A stretch of 64,000 nt of DNA from Cricetomys ansorgei (taxonomy: Eukaryota; Chordata; Mammalia; Rodentia; Nesomyidae). The stretch's first letter is position 1. Every line of letters starts with the position of its first letter. The position numbers and the translations under genes were made by a program. Location: positions 9,524,501 through 9,588,500 of the forward strand of contig JAMJFZ010001816.1 in the NCBI GenBank assembly GCA_026225945.1, given 5' to 3'. Below are positions 25,205 through 35,605 of the stretch, one piece after another. The notes beneath the pieces were generated by a model that was given only the letters and a program-made list of their open reading frames with translations, made no database searches and had not been told where the DNA came from.

Positions 25205-25455
25205 TAGGGACATAGTTTAGTTATAGAGTGCTTCCCTGCATGTATGGCTGTACATTTGATATCCAATACCATACCATATTTCATTTTTAAAAGGTTGCAG
25301 GAAATACTGTGTGCGATGGTATACCCAGATCCCAGAAGTCATTAGGCAGAGTCATAGTGATCTTTGCAAGTTTATGGCCAGTGTCATCTACATAGTTATT
25401 GCTAAGCCAACCAGCCACAGAAAGCCAGTCTCTGTCTCAAAAGAATAAACAAAAA
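25205..25455 (+). repeat. Composite ID-B1 (B4-type) SINE
   Basis: A tRNA-derived ID-like part (gggacatagtttagttatag, then agagtgcttccctgcatgta, a decayed A box / B box region) is followed after an A-rich linker by a B1-like part. The B1-like part runs from tgtgcgatggtatacccaga to cagtctctgtctcaaaagaa. This ordering is the ID + B1 arrangement of B4/ID_B1 SINEs. Confidence 0.6.
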
Positions 25456-26349
25456 ACTAAAGATATGAGTAATCTACACTTATTTAAGAATTATAAATTT
25501 GAGGAAACTAATTCTGATTAGAAAATATTTCAACTTCATTGTAAATCTTTTGTTGAATATTTTATAGTAGCAGTAATCATATTAAAATAACCAGTTTCTT
25601 GTTTATTTAAAATTTTATTATTCATTCTTTTGTGTATTTTAAAATAAGTCTGCTTCATTTCTGAAAGTTTTGTATATGAATATTTTATTTATGTCATTCC
25701 TGCCTCCTCTGACTAAACTATACCTTCCAACCCAAACTCAAACTAATGTCCTAATAATATAATTACCTTCTCTATTTTAGATTCAGTTGAAATATATCAT
25801 TCTTAAGAGCAATCATTAAAATTATTAACAGAATAAATGCACATAATTTATAAAGAGAAACTAATTTAATATTGATATGTTAGAATTATTGGTTCTTTCT
25901 GTAAAAATAATTTATATGGATATACTAAATTTGCCATATTTGTAGTAGAGAAGTCAAACCAAGCAGGTGAATAGAACATTTGCTCCTCCTAATCTAGGAT
26001 GTACATTTTCATGTTACAATGTGTCATCATCGTTTAATTAGAGAGAAGCAAATCCCACAGTGTGCTTTAAAATGAAGTGTATCTTCGTTTTACAAAATCA
26101 CTTTAACAATGTAAGAAAACATTGTTCAGTCTTAATGAAATCCTAATTCCCATTAGTATCATTATATATTTTTAGCATCAGAACAAAAGGAAATATTAAA
26201 TAAGGAATGAACAAAAGATATATTAAAAATAACAAATTTGGCTATGTAAAATCATATACCAACTTAGTCGGTTTTTTTAACTCGACTTTCAGTTTCCCCC
26301 TTGGATAATACTGAGTTGTACACAACAACAAACAGGAAACATATTAAAT
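25456..26349. other. Unassigned intergenic sequence
   Basis: AT-rich; no family recognised. Confidence 0.5.
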
Positions 26350-27400
26350 TAACATTCTTTGAGGATGATATGTTATTATTCATAAGAGATCTCAAGATTA
26401 CACCAGAATATTTGAGAAATGATCAACACTAAAAGTGGCAGAATACCAAATCAATCTACAAAAGTCACTAGCCTTCTATTCTTAATACCATCAAAAATAA
26501 AATAAAATACCTAAAAGTAAACCTAATCAAAAGACCTCTACAATTAAGCTAAAATTTTACATCTCTAAAGAAAGAGATTGAGGAAAATACAGGGGATGGA
26601 ATGATCTCCACTACTCATGGATTTAGAGAATTAACACTCTAAAAATGCTCATCCTAGCAAAACATGGGCAGAATAAATGTAATCCCATCCACATATTCAT
26701 TACGTTTTATTTACACAAATAGAAAATAAAAGAACATCCCGAAATTCATATGAAAGCACAATATACCCCAGAGAGCCATAGCAATCCTGAGTAAAATGAA
26801 CACTAATAGAGGGTTTACCATATCCAATTTCAAGTTGAATTACAGACCCTAATGTCCCTTAAAGATCTGTAGATCAATGAAACAAAATATCAGATGAAAA
26901 AAATATACATAATTACTAACATCATATATTTGTGCAAAAATTGCAAATTTGGGGAAAGAAAGTATCTGCAAAAAGTGGTGCTGAGAAAATTGAACACATA
27001 CATTTAGAATAGTGAAAATAGATCCACATCTCTCACATTGAGTAAGTATTGACTACCCCATGTAGTGGTTCCTCAGGTAACTGGACATCTACCTACCACA
27101 AGACCAGGCTAAGCACTCCCAGGAATATACATGAAGAATACCCCACTGTACTACAAGGACACTTCCTCAACTTTGTTCATAATAGCCAGAAGTTGGAAAC
27201 AACCTAGATTCTGCTAAAGTGAAGAATGGATAAAGGGATTGTGGTATATTCACTCAATGGAATACTACTCAGCTATTTAAAAAAATGACTATATGAACTT
27301 TGAATGGAAATTAATGTAACTAGAAAAATAACCTCCTGAATGAAGTAGCCTAGTCTCAGAAAGACAAAATTGCATATACTTAATTATATGATTTCATAGA
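26350..27400 (+). mobile_element. L1 ORF2 3' part, sense, decayed
   Basis: Follows the 3' third of rodent L1 ORF2 in sense orientation: aaaagtcactagccttctat at about 26460, aagaaagagattgaggaaaa at 26568, then the cysteine-rich C-terminal region. Landmarks there are ggtggttcctcag-like sequence at 27065-27078, tcataatagccagaagttgg at about 27178-27197, and caatggaatactactcagct at 27256-27275. Stops and indels are frequent, and a stretch before about 27060 appears deleted. The product would have been reverse transcriptase thumb plus C-terminal domain; nothing intact remains. Confidence 0.85.
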
Positions 27401-28675
27401 TAATAATAGTCACTTTATATGCATCATGTTCACAACTCTCCTCTCATATTAATGTATTTTAAATTGATTTACATGTCATATGTGTGATATAGAAAAAACC
27501 ATAAATGATATACAAATTATATATATATATATAGACATGGAAGCACAATGGGATTTGTGGGGGAGAAAAGAGGGCCATTGTATATATGTAATTCAACTAA
27601 GTAACCAGTCTTCTTTGAAGCTGCTGTAGATGAAATAAAGTTTGAAAATTTATGTAATGAAATATAGATATGGTGAGAGGAAGCTCATTTAAAATAATGA
27701 ATTAAATTTTAATTTAGAATCTTCTTTCTTAAAATATTGTACTGGAGTGAGGCAGATTCATTAATTCAAACAGAGTAAGCTCTAGTAAGTATTAAAAAAT
27801 CACCCCAGGACTTTTAATGTCAGCATGAATTTGGTTCTTGTTGAGAAAAGGAATAGAAGGGGTTGGGGTGGGGTTAAAGCTGAAAGAGATAATGAAGGGA
27901 TCAGTTGGATAGAAGCAATAACTAAAGCTTTGGATCACAGTAGGATAACTGAAGTTAATATCAATCATAAGAAAATATTTCCAAAGAGTCAATTCAGACA
28001 ATTTTGAATGCCCTGATCACAAACTAGAGCTAAATGTTGGAACGACATATATGCTAACTTCCCCGATCTCATCATTATGTGTCGAAAACAAATGTTGAAA
28101 TATCACATTGTACTCCACAAATATGTATAATTACTGTATACCTCATGAAAGTAAAAATATATTTGGACAACTGAGAAAGAAATTACTCTATGATTGTATA
28201 AGTATGTAAGAAACATGATGCAAAGAAACACATTAGTTGTAGAGCCTAAGAGTTAAAATTTATACTCAAACAAACTCAAAGGATTAAAAAACATTTAAAG
28301 ATGAGAAATGTTAATTATCACTTCAGTGCATCTGTGTATGTGTGTGTGTATGTGGAAAGATGTGAACACATGCATCCCTTTGGCTTGTCCTGAATTTGTT
28401 TCTGACAAAACTTGCTTTTGGGTTAACATATGAACACTGACACCACAGTAACTGCCTCAGATTAACTGAAAATTGTGGAAAATCACTCAGTGTATGTGTT
28501 TATGCATGTGGACCTGACAATTGTCACTGTACATGTTCTTATGCCAACTGATGTTCAGGAGTCTGTCTCAAGGAACAAAAATTGTATGGAGAGGAACAGC
28601 TTCATTTTGTTTCATTTTGTGTTGAGTTTGCTATGAAGTTTTGTGTTTTCATGACACCACTTGCAATGTAATGAG
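27401..28675. other. Unassigned intergenic sequence
   Basis: The first part may contain remnants of the L1 3' UTR. A short (AT)n lies at 27517-27533. A pair of 60-69-codon frames on opposite strands at 27792-28007 is accidental. Confidence 0.45.
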
Positions 28676-28800
28676 GATGAGAGGGAGAGGAAGGAGGGAG
28701 GAAGGAGGGAGGGAAAGAGAGAGAGAGAGAGAGGGAGGGAGGAAGAGAGATGGAGGAGGATAGACGGGAGGTAGGAAAGGGAGGAGAGAGAGAGGGGGCG
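28676..28800. repeat. Purine-rich (GGGA)n/(GA)n tract
   Basis: About 125 nt of nearly pure A/G on the plus strand with GAGGGA, GAAGGAGG and GAGA units. The 82-codon minus frame reading Ser/Pro-rich is a by-product. Confidence 0.9.
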
Positions 28801-28849
28801 AGGGTAATAGTTTTCATATTTGAGGATTTTTGTGGTCTTGGAAAAACCA

Positions 28850-29515
28850 CAGCACTAGGGCTTCTAAGAATTCCTTTTTGATAATTCTACTTAGATATGT
28901 ATCCCATTTTTTAATTGTATAAATTGTTTTGTTGAGTTCTTTATATACTTTGGATATTAGCCCTCTATCAAAAGTGGAGTAGGTGAAAACCTTTTCCCAT
29001 TTCCCATTCTTTAGGCTGCGGTTTTCTCTATTGACAGTGTCCTTTCCCTTACAGAAACTTTTGAGTGTCATGAGGTCCCCTTTACTAATTGTTGGTTTTA
29101 GTAACTGAACTAACCTTGTTCTGTCCTGAAAGTTGTCTCCTGTGCCAATGCATTCAAGGTTATTCCCCACAGTCTCTTCCCTCACATTCAGCGTATCTAG
29201 TTTTATGCTGAGATCCTTGATCTACTTTGCACTCGTGTTTTGTGCAGGGTGATAAATATGGATCTTTTTGCATTCTTCTACATGCAGACAGTCAACAAGA
29301 CCAGCCCCATTTGTTAAAGATGTTTTCTTTTTTTTCTCACTTTATATTTCTGGCTTTTTAATAGAAGAACAGGTTCCATAAGTGTGTGGATTTATATCTG
29401 GATCTTCAATTTGGTGACAGTGATCAATATGTCTGTTTTTATGTCACTACCATGCAGTTTTAATTACTACAGCTCTGTAGTACATCTTGAGATCAGGGTT
29501 GGTGAACTCTGAAAT
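28850..29515 (-). mobile_element. L1 ORF2 C-terminal part, antisense, decayed
   Basis: On the minus strand, 29185-28814 gives a 123-codon open piece containing LMTLKSFCKGKDTVN, then EKVFTYSTFDRGLISKVYK and IKKWD. These are clear matches in order to the region after the reverse-transcriptase domain of rodent L1 ORF2. The upstream part to 29515 continues the same alignment with frameshifts (for example around the GTACATCTTGAGATCAGG stretch at 29480). It is 5' and 3' truncated, with no 3' UTR. Confidence 0.88.
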
Positions 29516-29995
29516 GAGAACTATGAACTGAACCTTGAACTGAGAACCATGGCCTACTTCTAAATGGTTTTCTTTTATGTTCTCAGAGCTGGAATTAAAG
29601 GTGTGGGGCATCATTGCCTTCAAAGTTACTAGAAGGCATGTACTGCTTTCCAGCAGGATCTCACAAGCCTAGAATATGATTCTTTCCCAGAGCAGCCATG
29701 TTGCTGAATTAAAGGATTAAATATTCTGATATATCTTTATCCTTTCTGTTTAAGCTATAAACTGTGCTATGAAAATAGCTTTAACACAATATAATTACTA
29801 CAATAGGAATAATTATCAATCCCATTCACTTAGTAGTTGGAAAGTCCTTTTGAAAATCCACATCAGCCATTAATGCAATGATCTTCCATAACTAGAGTAA
29901 CTATCAGTTCTGATCATCTGTGGAGTTCGCTTTAATATTCCTTTTCAGCAAATGTCTGTTTCAACATCAAGTTTCTCCAGTCTGACAAACTATCA
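29516..29995. other. Unassigned sequence next to a retroviral relic
   Basis: This lies where env would continue on the minus strand, but no env domain is readable. The stretch agctggaattaaaggtgtgg at about 29588 resembles the B1-like unit of the LTR family seen elsewhere in the window. It could therefore be LTR-derived; I cannot decide. Confidence 0.35.
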
Positions 29996-30560
29996 CCTCT
30001 CCCTCATAAGTTTGTTGAGCTGTTCCCATGTAGGGGGTCAGCTGCTTGCATGGTCTTTGCTATCTCTCTGAGCCTCTTTCTGCCATAAGTCGCACTTTTC
30101 ATGTTACCAGTTGGTACCTGGGAAACACCTCTTACTCAGATTGAATCCTTATCAAATTTGGTGGCATCCAATTTATTGCCAGCTGAGGAAATACAAGCAA
30201 AGCCTCTTCCCATGTCACATATTCCCTGATTTCCATTCTAATGTTAACACATCCTTATGGCATACATGCTGATTTATTCCGGCATTTTTTCCACAGTCCA
30301 GTGTCGTTCAGCAGCTTTTGTTCCTGTCTCAATGGCATTCAAAATATTAAAGTCAATAACTCATCATGTAATCAATCTCTGGGAGTCTTTATTCTTATTC
30401 CCCTCTTTCACTTTATTAAGAATCTCCTTTAGGTATGACTAAACGTTCTATAACTGCTTGACCTGTTGGATCGTATGGTGTACTATAATTTTTTATGTTC
30501 TACTAGGCCAAACATATTTCATTTTACTGGAGACATATTCAGGAGCATTATCAGAGGAAT
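29996..30560 (-). pseudogene. Class II endogenous retrovirus relic: integrase end and env leader
   Basis: Minus-strand reading, in order. At 30553-30521 is an SDNAP-containing segment, the second acidic residue (D) of the retroviral integrase D,D-35-E triad. At about 30462-30443 is GQAVIER with the catalytic E, in a different frame. At about 30355-30298 is the post-core AAERHW motif. Near 30181-30148 are remnants of the integrase C-terminal domain. At 30036-29998 comes PPTWEQLNKLMRE, which resembles the leader of betaretroviral env proteins. Several stops and frameshifts separate these pieces. The first D, the zinc-binding N terminus, reverse transcriptase, gag and the env body are not recognisable. 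It is non-functional. The class II assignment rests on the motif order and the pol-env overlap. Confidence 0.75.
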
Positions 30561-32184
30561 GGTTTGTGAGAATAGAACCAAGTGTTCTGCAGGCTGGGTA
30601 CCTACCTGGTTCTTCCACTGACTGGGGTTGCAATGGTGCTGGGGGCTGTCTTCAGGTCTTCCTTTCTTATGTGTAAAGATTAGATCCCTTGCAACTTGTT
30701 TTACCTTTATATGACAATATTTTTAGTAGATACCACTCAGAGGAAACACAAACTTGAAGCAGCAGACTTGGTACCTCTTGCCCTTAGGTGGTATTTATAG
30801 TTTCAGTAATTGCTGCCATTTCTGTCAATGGATCACACATTAGTCATAGTGTTTTTCTCTTTCAACAGAAATTTATAATAAAACCTCTCAAGGAAGGTAT
30901 TTCCATGTCACTGACACATTATTTCAAAGAATTATCTATTCTGAGGGAAGAATATCCTTTCCACCTGATCCCGAGTTGGAATGCTATCCTATCCTCAAAC
31001 CTCAGTATTCTGGCTAGTTTCATTTCTCTCCGGTGTTCCTGTGTTGTAGTTTGGAGGCATGAATTGTACTGTGCTACCTTGACTTTGAAGTTATCAGCAC
31101 TAATTTTGTTTTCTAGTACCTTCATGTTTCATCTTGAATTGGTTATGAGGGCCTTTTGGTTATTTGTACCCTTTTGTACAGAGAGTGGGATCTGTGGTAA
31201 AGGCCAAGGCCTGAGAAAGCAGCCTTTTCAGAAAGTGCATCTGGTATCCTCTATGTTGCTGTTATGTTTCCTAAAATAACAGCAGGAAATTTCATCCCAA
31301 GATGATTCCTGTGCTTTGTAACTGCACTGCTTTTAGATAGCAAATTCATAGCAGTCTTTCTTTCACACACAGGTGGCTGAGAGCAGAGAAAATGCAATTT
31401 GACCTATTATCTCAAATTTACTTTTATTTTTAGGTTATCAGAACTTGTTTCAGTGCCTGTACTTCCTATGATAGCAGAAAGAATCCAAGAAAAAGGAAGC
31501 TAAGAACTAATTTGCCATTCAGATATATACTCTATGGTCATGACTTCGCTGGATCAATTACTTAAAAATGTTAAAATTGAAAGTATACATTTGGTGTCAA
31601 AATATATGCAAGTATTTCTGAAAATTTTTAATAGACATTGAATCTCACTCTCTGATTTTTCATTCTTGCACCCAAAGTTCTAATAACTGTTGTTTATACC
31701 AATATGCTGGATCATATATAATATATAATATGTGAGCAGAGGAATTGTTATTATTCATCAAAAAAATCTCTCTTATTGTTTCATTGGTGTTTATTCATCT
31801 CTAAGCTTCATACTGACACTTTCTGGTTTATCTTCTATTCTTTTCTAGACACCTGAAGTCCTGGGAATAACTTCATCATGTGTTTTTATCTTAAAATGAC
31901 TTTAATATATACACATCTATGCTCCCAATACACAATGGTTTCAAGAACTCTTCTTTTAGTCCAGTTCTTTCCTTGATTGCTATTCTGTTACCTGTACAAT
32001 CCTGAACTTCTTCAAATACTTTGAATCTATTACATTATTTTGAATCAAAAGATGTTCATTTTCCTCAATGTAATACTGAAATGTCTCATATTTCTGTATC
32101 ATACTAAATAAATTCTTAAAGTAGAAGTCATCATGTCATCTATTCTTTTGTATAAATGTACTTTGCTTATCCCCTAAATATATT
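30561..32184. other. Unassigned sequence, longest accidental ORF in the window
   Basis: On the minus strand this would be upstream pol, but I can read no reverse transcriptase or RNase H motif. The 163-codon plus-strand frame at 30788-31279 has no recognisable domain, no splice context and overlaps a 68-codon minus frame, so I do not call it a gene. Confidence 0.4.
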
Positions 32185-32480
32185 TTAAAATGTTTTTAAT
32201 TGAACTATAATATCATTTTCCTCCCTCCTTTTCCTTCCATCTGTCCTTCCCATGTACATTGTTTCAACCCCTCTTATGCCCCTCACACTCAAATTGATTG
32301 AATATTTGTTATTATTATTGTTCCATACATAAATGCATCTTTACAACCTCCTGAGTTCATTTTTGTTGTTTGTGTGTCTAATATCAAGTCTGATCATTCT
32401 ACCTGGGACAACAAATAGAAGCCTCATCCTTATGAGAGAGTATTTCTGCTTTTCCCTGCAACCATTAGTTGCATGTCATC
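32185..32480 (-). mobile_element. L1 (Lx-type) 3' end, antisense arm of an inverted copy
   Basis: An A/T tail, a pyrimidine-rich block (ctccctccttttccttccat) and the later agcctcatccttatgagaga-like segment form an antisense old L1 3' UTR. It abuts sense-oriented L1 3' UTR at about 32481, repeating the structure at 7975-9305. Confidence 0.5.
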
Positions 32481-32630
32481 AATATCACACCTCCTGCATC
32501 TAAAGTTCAGGAGTTACTACTAAGAGAAGACAGAAAGATTTTTTAAGATCCAGAATGTCAGGAAGTCTGCAGTGGCACAGTCTCTCTTAGAAATGGAAGC
32601 ATAAACAAGACCAGACAACAGAAAATAAAA
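32481..32630 (+). mobile_element. L1 (Lx-type) 3' UTR, inverted 5' arm
   Basis: Sense landmarks are tcctgcatctaaagttcagg and gtcaggaagtctgcagtggc, followed by tctcttagaaatggaagcat. These correspond to the 9085-9190 part of the larger inverted copy. Confidence 0.5.
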
Positions 32631-33082
32631 TTTTTACAATGATATCACAAAAAATAAGATAGGAAGTAGAATAAAAAGATACTGATATTTACCTCTGATC
32701 TTCATGCATGGATCTACAAACCCACATATCTATATGTGTTCACATATATAAACATTTTCCACTTCATTTAATCCATCTCTAATCACATATATATTTTAGA
32801 TGTAGAAATATAAATCCAAACTGCAGTGTAGTCCATGTGTGTGTCAGATTGGCACGCTCGCTTTCCACAGAGTAGCCTTGATTGTGTTAGGCATGGGCAT
32901 TTTAGATTCTCAATATGTCTTCCTTATCCCTTATATAAACACCTACATTTCTCATTGTCTGCATTTACCATCTTTCATACTCCCATTGTTTTTTTTTAAA
33001 AAAATTAACACTTAGTCATTCTTTTAAACTATTAATATATAATCAATTAACAAGCCTTGGCTTTGGTTATTTCCCCCTTTGT
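32631..33082. other. Unassigned intergenic sequence
   Basis: AT-rich, nothing recognised. Confidence 0.5.
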
Positions 33083-33158
33083 CCTCATCCTTGTCCTTGT
33101 CCTCCTCCTCCTCCTCCTCCTGCTCCTTCTCTTCCTCCTCCTGTTCCTTTTCCATTAT
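33083..33158. repeat. (TCC)n-rich simple repeat
   Basis: CTT/TCC trinucleotide units on the plus strand, next to the T-rich end of an antisense B1. The 115-codon frame at 33079-33426 begins as poly-Ser from this tract and is not a gene. Confidence 0.85.
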
Positions 33159-33281
33159 AACCTTTCTCTGTTGTACCTCTGACTGTTATGGAACTCACTC
33201 TGTAGACCAGTTTGGCCTCAAACTCAGAGATCCTCCTGCCTCTGCCTCCCAATTGTTGGGATTAAAAGTGTGTGCCACCGC
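33159..33281 (-). repeat. B1 SINE, antisense
   Basis: Ordered antisense B1 words: ggaactcactctgtagacca, aactcagagatcctcctgcc, cccaattgttgggattaaaa and gtgtgccaccgc. The 5' promoter end is short. Confidence 0.88.
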
Positions 33282-33475
33282 AGTTTCCTTCTTTATATTT
33301 TCATCTGGTTTTTTGTGCCCATCACGGATGCGCACTGGATACTTATTCATACACTCACACTTCTTAATGACTTCTAAGACATCCTTATTTGTCTCAATTT
33401 TTTCTTCCCCTTTGTATCATCTGTAAAAATCCATTTATCTGATTTCAAGGTTTTTCTATATTTAATGTCTGAACT

Positions 33476-33800
33476 TTTTTTTTAAATTGAAATTAGACTC
33501 TTCTTTCATACTGTATATCTTGACCAGAGTTCCCCTCCCTCCAGTTCTTCCAGAATCTACCCCCCCCAATCTACCCTCTCCTCCAGGTCCATTCACTCCA
33601 TTTTCCTTCAGAAAGAACAGACCTCCAGGAGAAAACACCAAAGCTGGATGAAATAAGATACAATAACACAAGGCAAAAGCCATCTTATAGAGTGTGCGCA
33701 AGGCAACAGAATAGGAAAAATAATAATAATAAAGGACCCAAGAGCAGGCAAAAGATTCAGGGACACAATTATTCCCACTATTAGGATTTCCTCTAAAAAA
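33476..33800 (-). mobile_element. L1 3' end, antisense
   Basis: Poly-T at 33477-33484 is followed by the antisense L1 3' UTR words atatcttgaccagagttccc and cagttcttccagaatctacc, then pyrimidine- and A-rich sequence. The copy is 5' truncated and ends just before a partial LTR. The 113-codon minus-strand frame here is not a recognised protein. Confidence 0.6.
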
Positions 33801-33807
33801 CACTAGC

Positions 33808-34083
33808 CTAACAGTCAGCGTCAGAAGAGTTCAGTCAGAAATAGTCAGCGGGCTCAGAAGGTCAGTTTGAAGTAATCATCTTGAAGAGGAGTTTGAGCTA
33901 GAACAATGGTTGATCAGCCAACCAGAAGAATGAGGTAGTCAAAGTGACTCAGTCAGAAGCAAGTCTCTGAAGCTCAGATATTCTAGATTGTATGGAAGCA
34001 GAAGTATTCCAGGGCTCCAGACTAGGTACCAAGGATTAAATTAGCCAAAGAATAAACTGCCTTTGCCCTTTTCTATAGCTACA
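33808..34083 (+). mobile_element. Partial LTR, class II-like family (copy 4, 3' part)
   Basis: Matches the last third of copy 3: gttcagtcagaaatagtcag, gaagaggagtttgagctaga, agtattccagggctccagac. A preserved AATAAA lies at 34051-34056 and the terminus is CTACA at 34083. U3 and the TATA box are missing. Confidence 0.7.
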
Positions 34084-35254
34084 AATTTCAAAATAGTGAT
34101 GTTAATGAATAGAAATCTGACCTTCAGAAAAATAAGAAACTAGCACCATTTTTAAGTAATTATCTGTGATAACTATTTATTTTTAATAATGTTATTACTT
34201 TCTATAGTAGTATATAAAAGTGAAAGCAATGTGAAAATGATTGGGATAGATTTCTCATCTAAAATTAATGGAATCTCTCCATTCAGTTATGAATCATTTA
34301 TTGAAGATAGTTTTATACTAGTAGCTGAAAGAACAATCAGAACTCGTCATCAGAGTCACAAACCTCCATTATTTTTAAAATAATACTTTAATTAATAATT
34401 TGAGTCTCATACAATGTATCTCAATAACACCCTCTTTCCATTCCTTCCTGTTCCCCAGACCCACTCCTGTGCCCTTGACAAAAAAAGTTAGGAAAAAGAA
34501 AACAGAAAAGAAATAAAAGAAAATAAAAATTGCATCCATCCAGTGTGGTAGAAGGAAACATCCCTCAGTTATATACCATTCTCATTATGTAACTGTGATA
34601 CATGAAGAATGAAATGGAGAAATACATATTGGTATCTGCACATTTTCTTTTTTTTTATATTTGTGAAAAAAATAACTTTTGTTATCATATATCTTTATTT
34701 AAATAGAATAAATAATCATGTACAGTGACACAAAACAATATTCAGAGTGTTTTAGTGAATATATTGTAAATAAATGGTTATGTTAATATAGTCATGCCAG
34801 GAAAGAATAAAATATTAATTATCTTAAATTTATAGTGAATAAAAGAATTGATGACCAGTTTCACAAGTAAAAAAGCATAAAAATATACCTCTATTCTCCT
34901 CTTCACTTTCCTGAAGAATAAAGTCATACAAATACACATTCCACCTATGTGTAAACTTCCTTAAATTTCTTATTTCATTTTATGCTTAAAATATGAATAA
35001 ACAATTGATATTAATAGTGCATTAAATAATCACATCTTCATATTATCTGACAACCTCAGATGTATGTAAAGGAACAAAAACTCATACATGTTACTAAGAG
35101 CATAAATTGTTCCAGTTCAAACTGGATGTACCCTTGTACACTTGAAATGGTACGCTTTTTCTATCTCAAAGAAAGAGCACGTTATACTTTGACATTGTTA
35201 GTTGTAAAGTTAAGTATACAAATTCCATTTCAGAGTGAAGTCTGTAGTGAGATG
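34084..35254. other. Unassigned sequence with a possible L1 3' end
   Basis: Around 34384-34590 an A/T tail is followed by pyrimidine-rich sequence (ccattccttcctgttcccca), which may be an antisense L1 3' end. The rest is AT-rich with nothing recognised. Confidence 0.4.
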
Positions 35255-35350
35255 CTGGGGTGGGAAGTGAGGAATGAGGGAGTGTGTGGTGTGAGTGGTG
35301 GGGGGATGGGTGGAGGTTATTGTTCGTTGGTGAGTTGGTTTGTCCATTGG
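35255..35350 (+). other. G-rich stretch
   Basis: The plus strand contains several G runs (GGGGTGGG, GAGGGAG, GGGGGGATGGG) within about 65 nt, unusual for this AT-rich window. Loop lengths are irregular, so quadruplex potential is moderate. The overlapping 110-codon frame is Gly-rich because of this tract. Confidence 0.6.
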
Positions 35351-35469
35351 TTGGTTGGTTTCATGTACAGGATCTTCAGTTGGGGAAATTAGATTCTGGA
35401 TTATGATGGTGAGACAGTGCAGCTCATTATCAGCTCCTGCTCTGGACAGCCAAAGAAGGCTGCAAATAT

Positions 35470-35567
35470 TTTTTTCCTCTTCCTCTTTCTTTCTCTCTCC
35501 TCCTTCCTTCCTTCCTTCCTTCCTTCCTTCCTTCCTTCCTTCCTTCCTTCCTTCCTTCCTTCCTTCC

Positions 35568-35598
<31 letters not shown>

Positions 35599-35605
35599 CT
35601 CTCCT
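35470..35605. repeat. (TTCC)n(CT)n polypyrimidine microsatellite
   Basis: A pure pyrimidine plus strand: about 17 TTCC units at 35500-35567 followed by CT and TTTC units. Four frames of 90-103 codons on both strands read through it as Phe-Leu-Pro-Ser or Lys-Glu-Gly-Arg repeats and are not genes. Confidence 0.97.

Noticed and set aside
28676..28800. Considered a CRISPR-like or satellite array
   Set aside because: It is a simple purine tract with no fixed repeat-spacer pattern.
30788..31279. 163-codon plus-strand open frame, the longest in the window
   Set aside because: No recognisable domain, no splice or promoter context, a partly overlapping minus frame, and a position next to a minus-strand retroviral relic. 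Length is within chance for AT-rich DNA over 64 kb.
33808..34083. Considered pairing this LTR end with the retroviral relic at 30 kb as one provirus
   Set aside because: The relic is on the minus strand and this LTR piece on the plus strand, with L1 and B1 insertions between. They cannot be one simple provirus.
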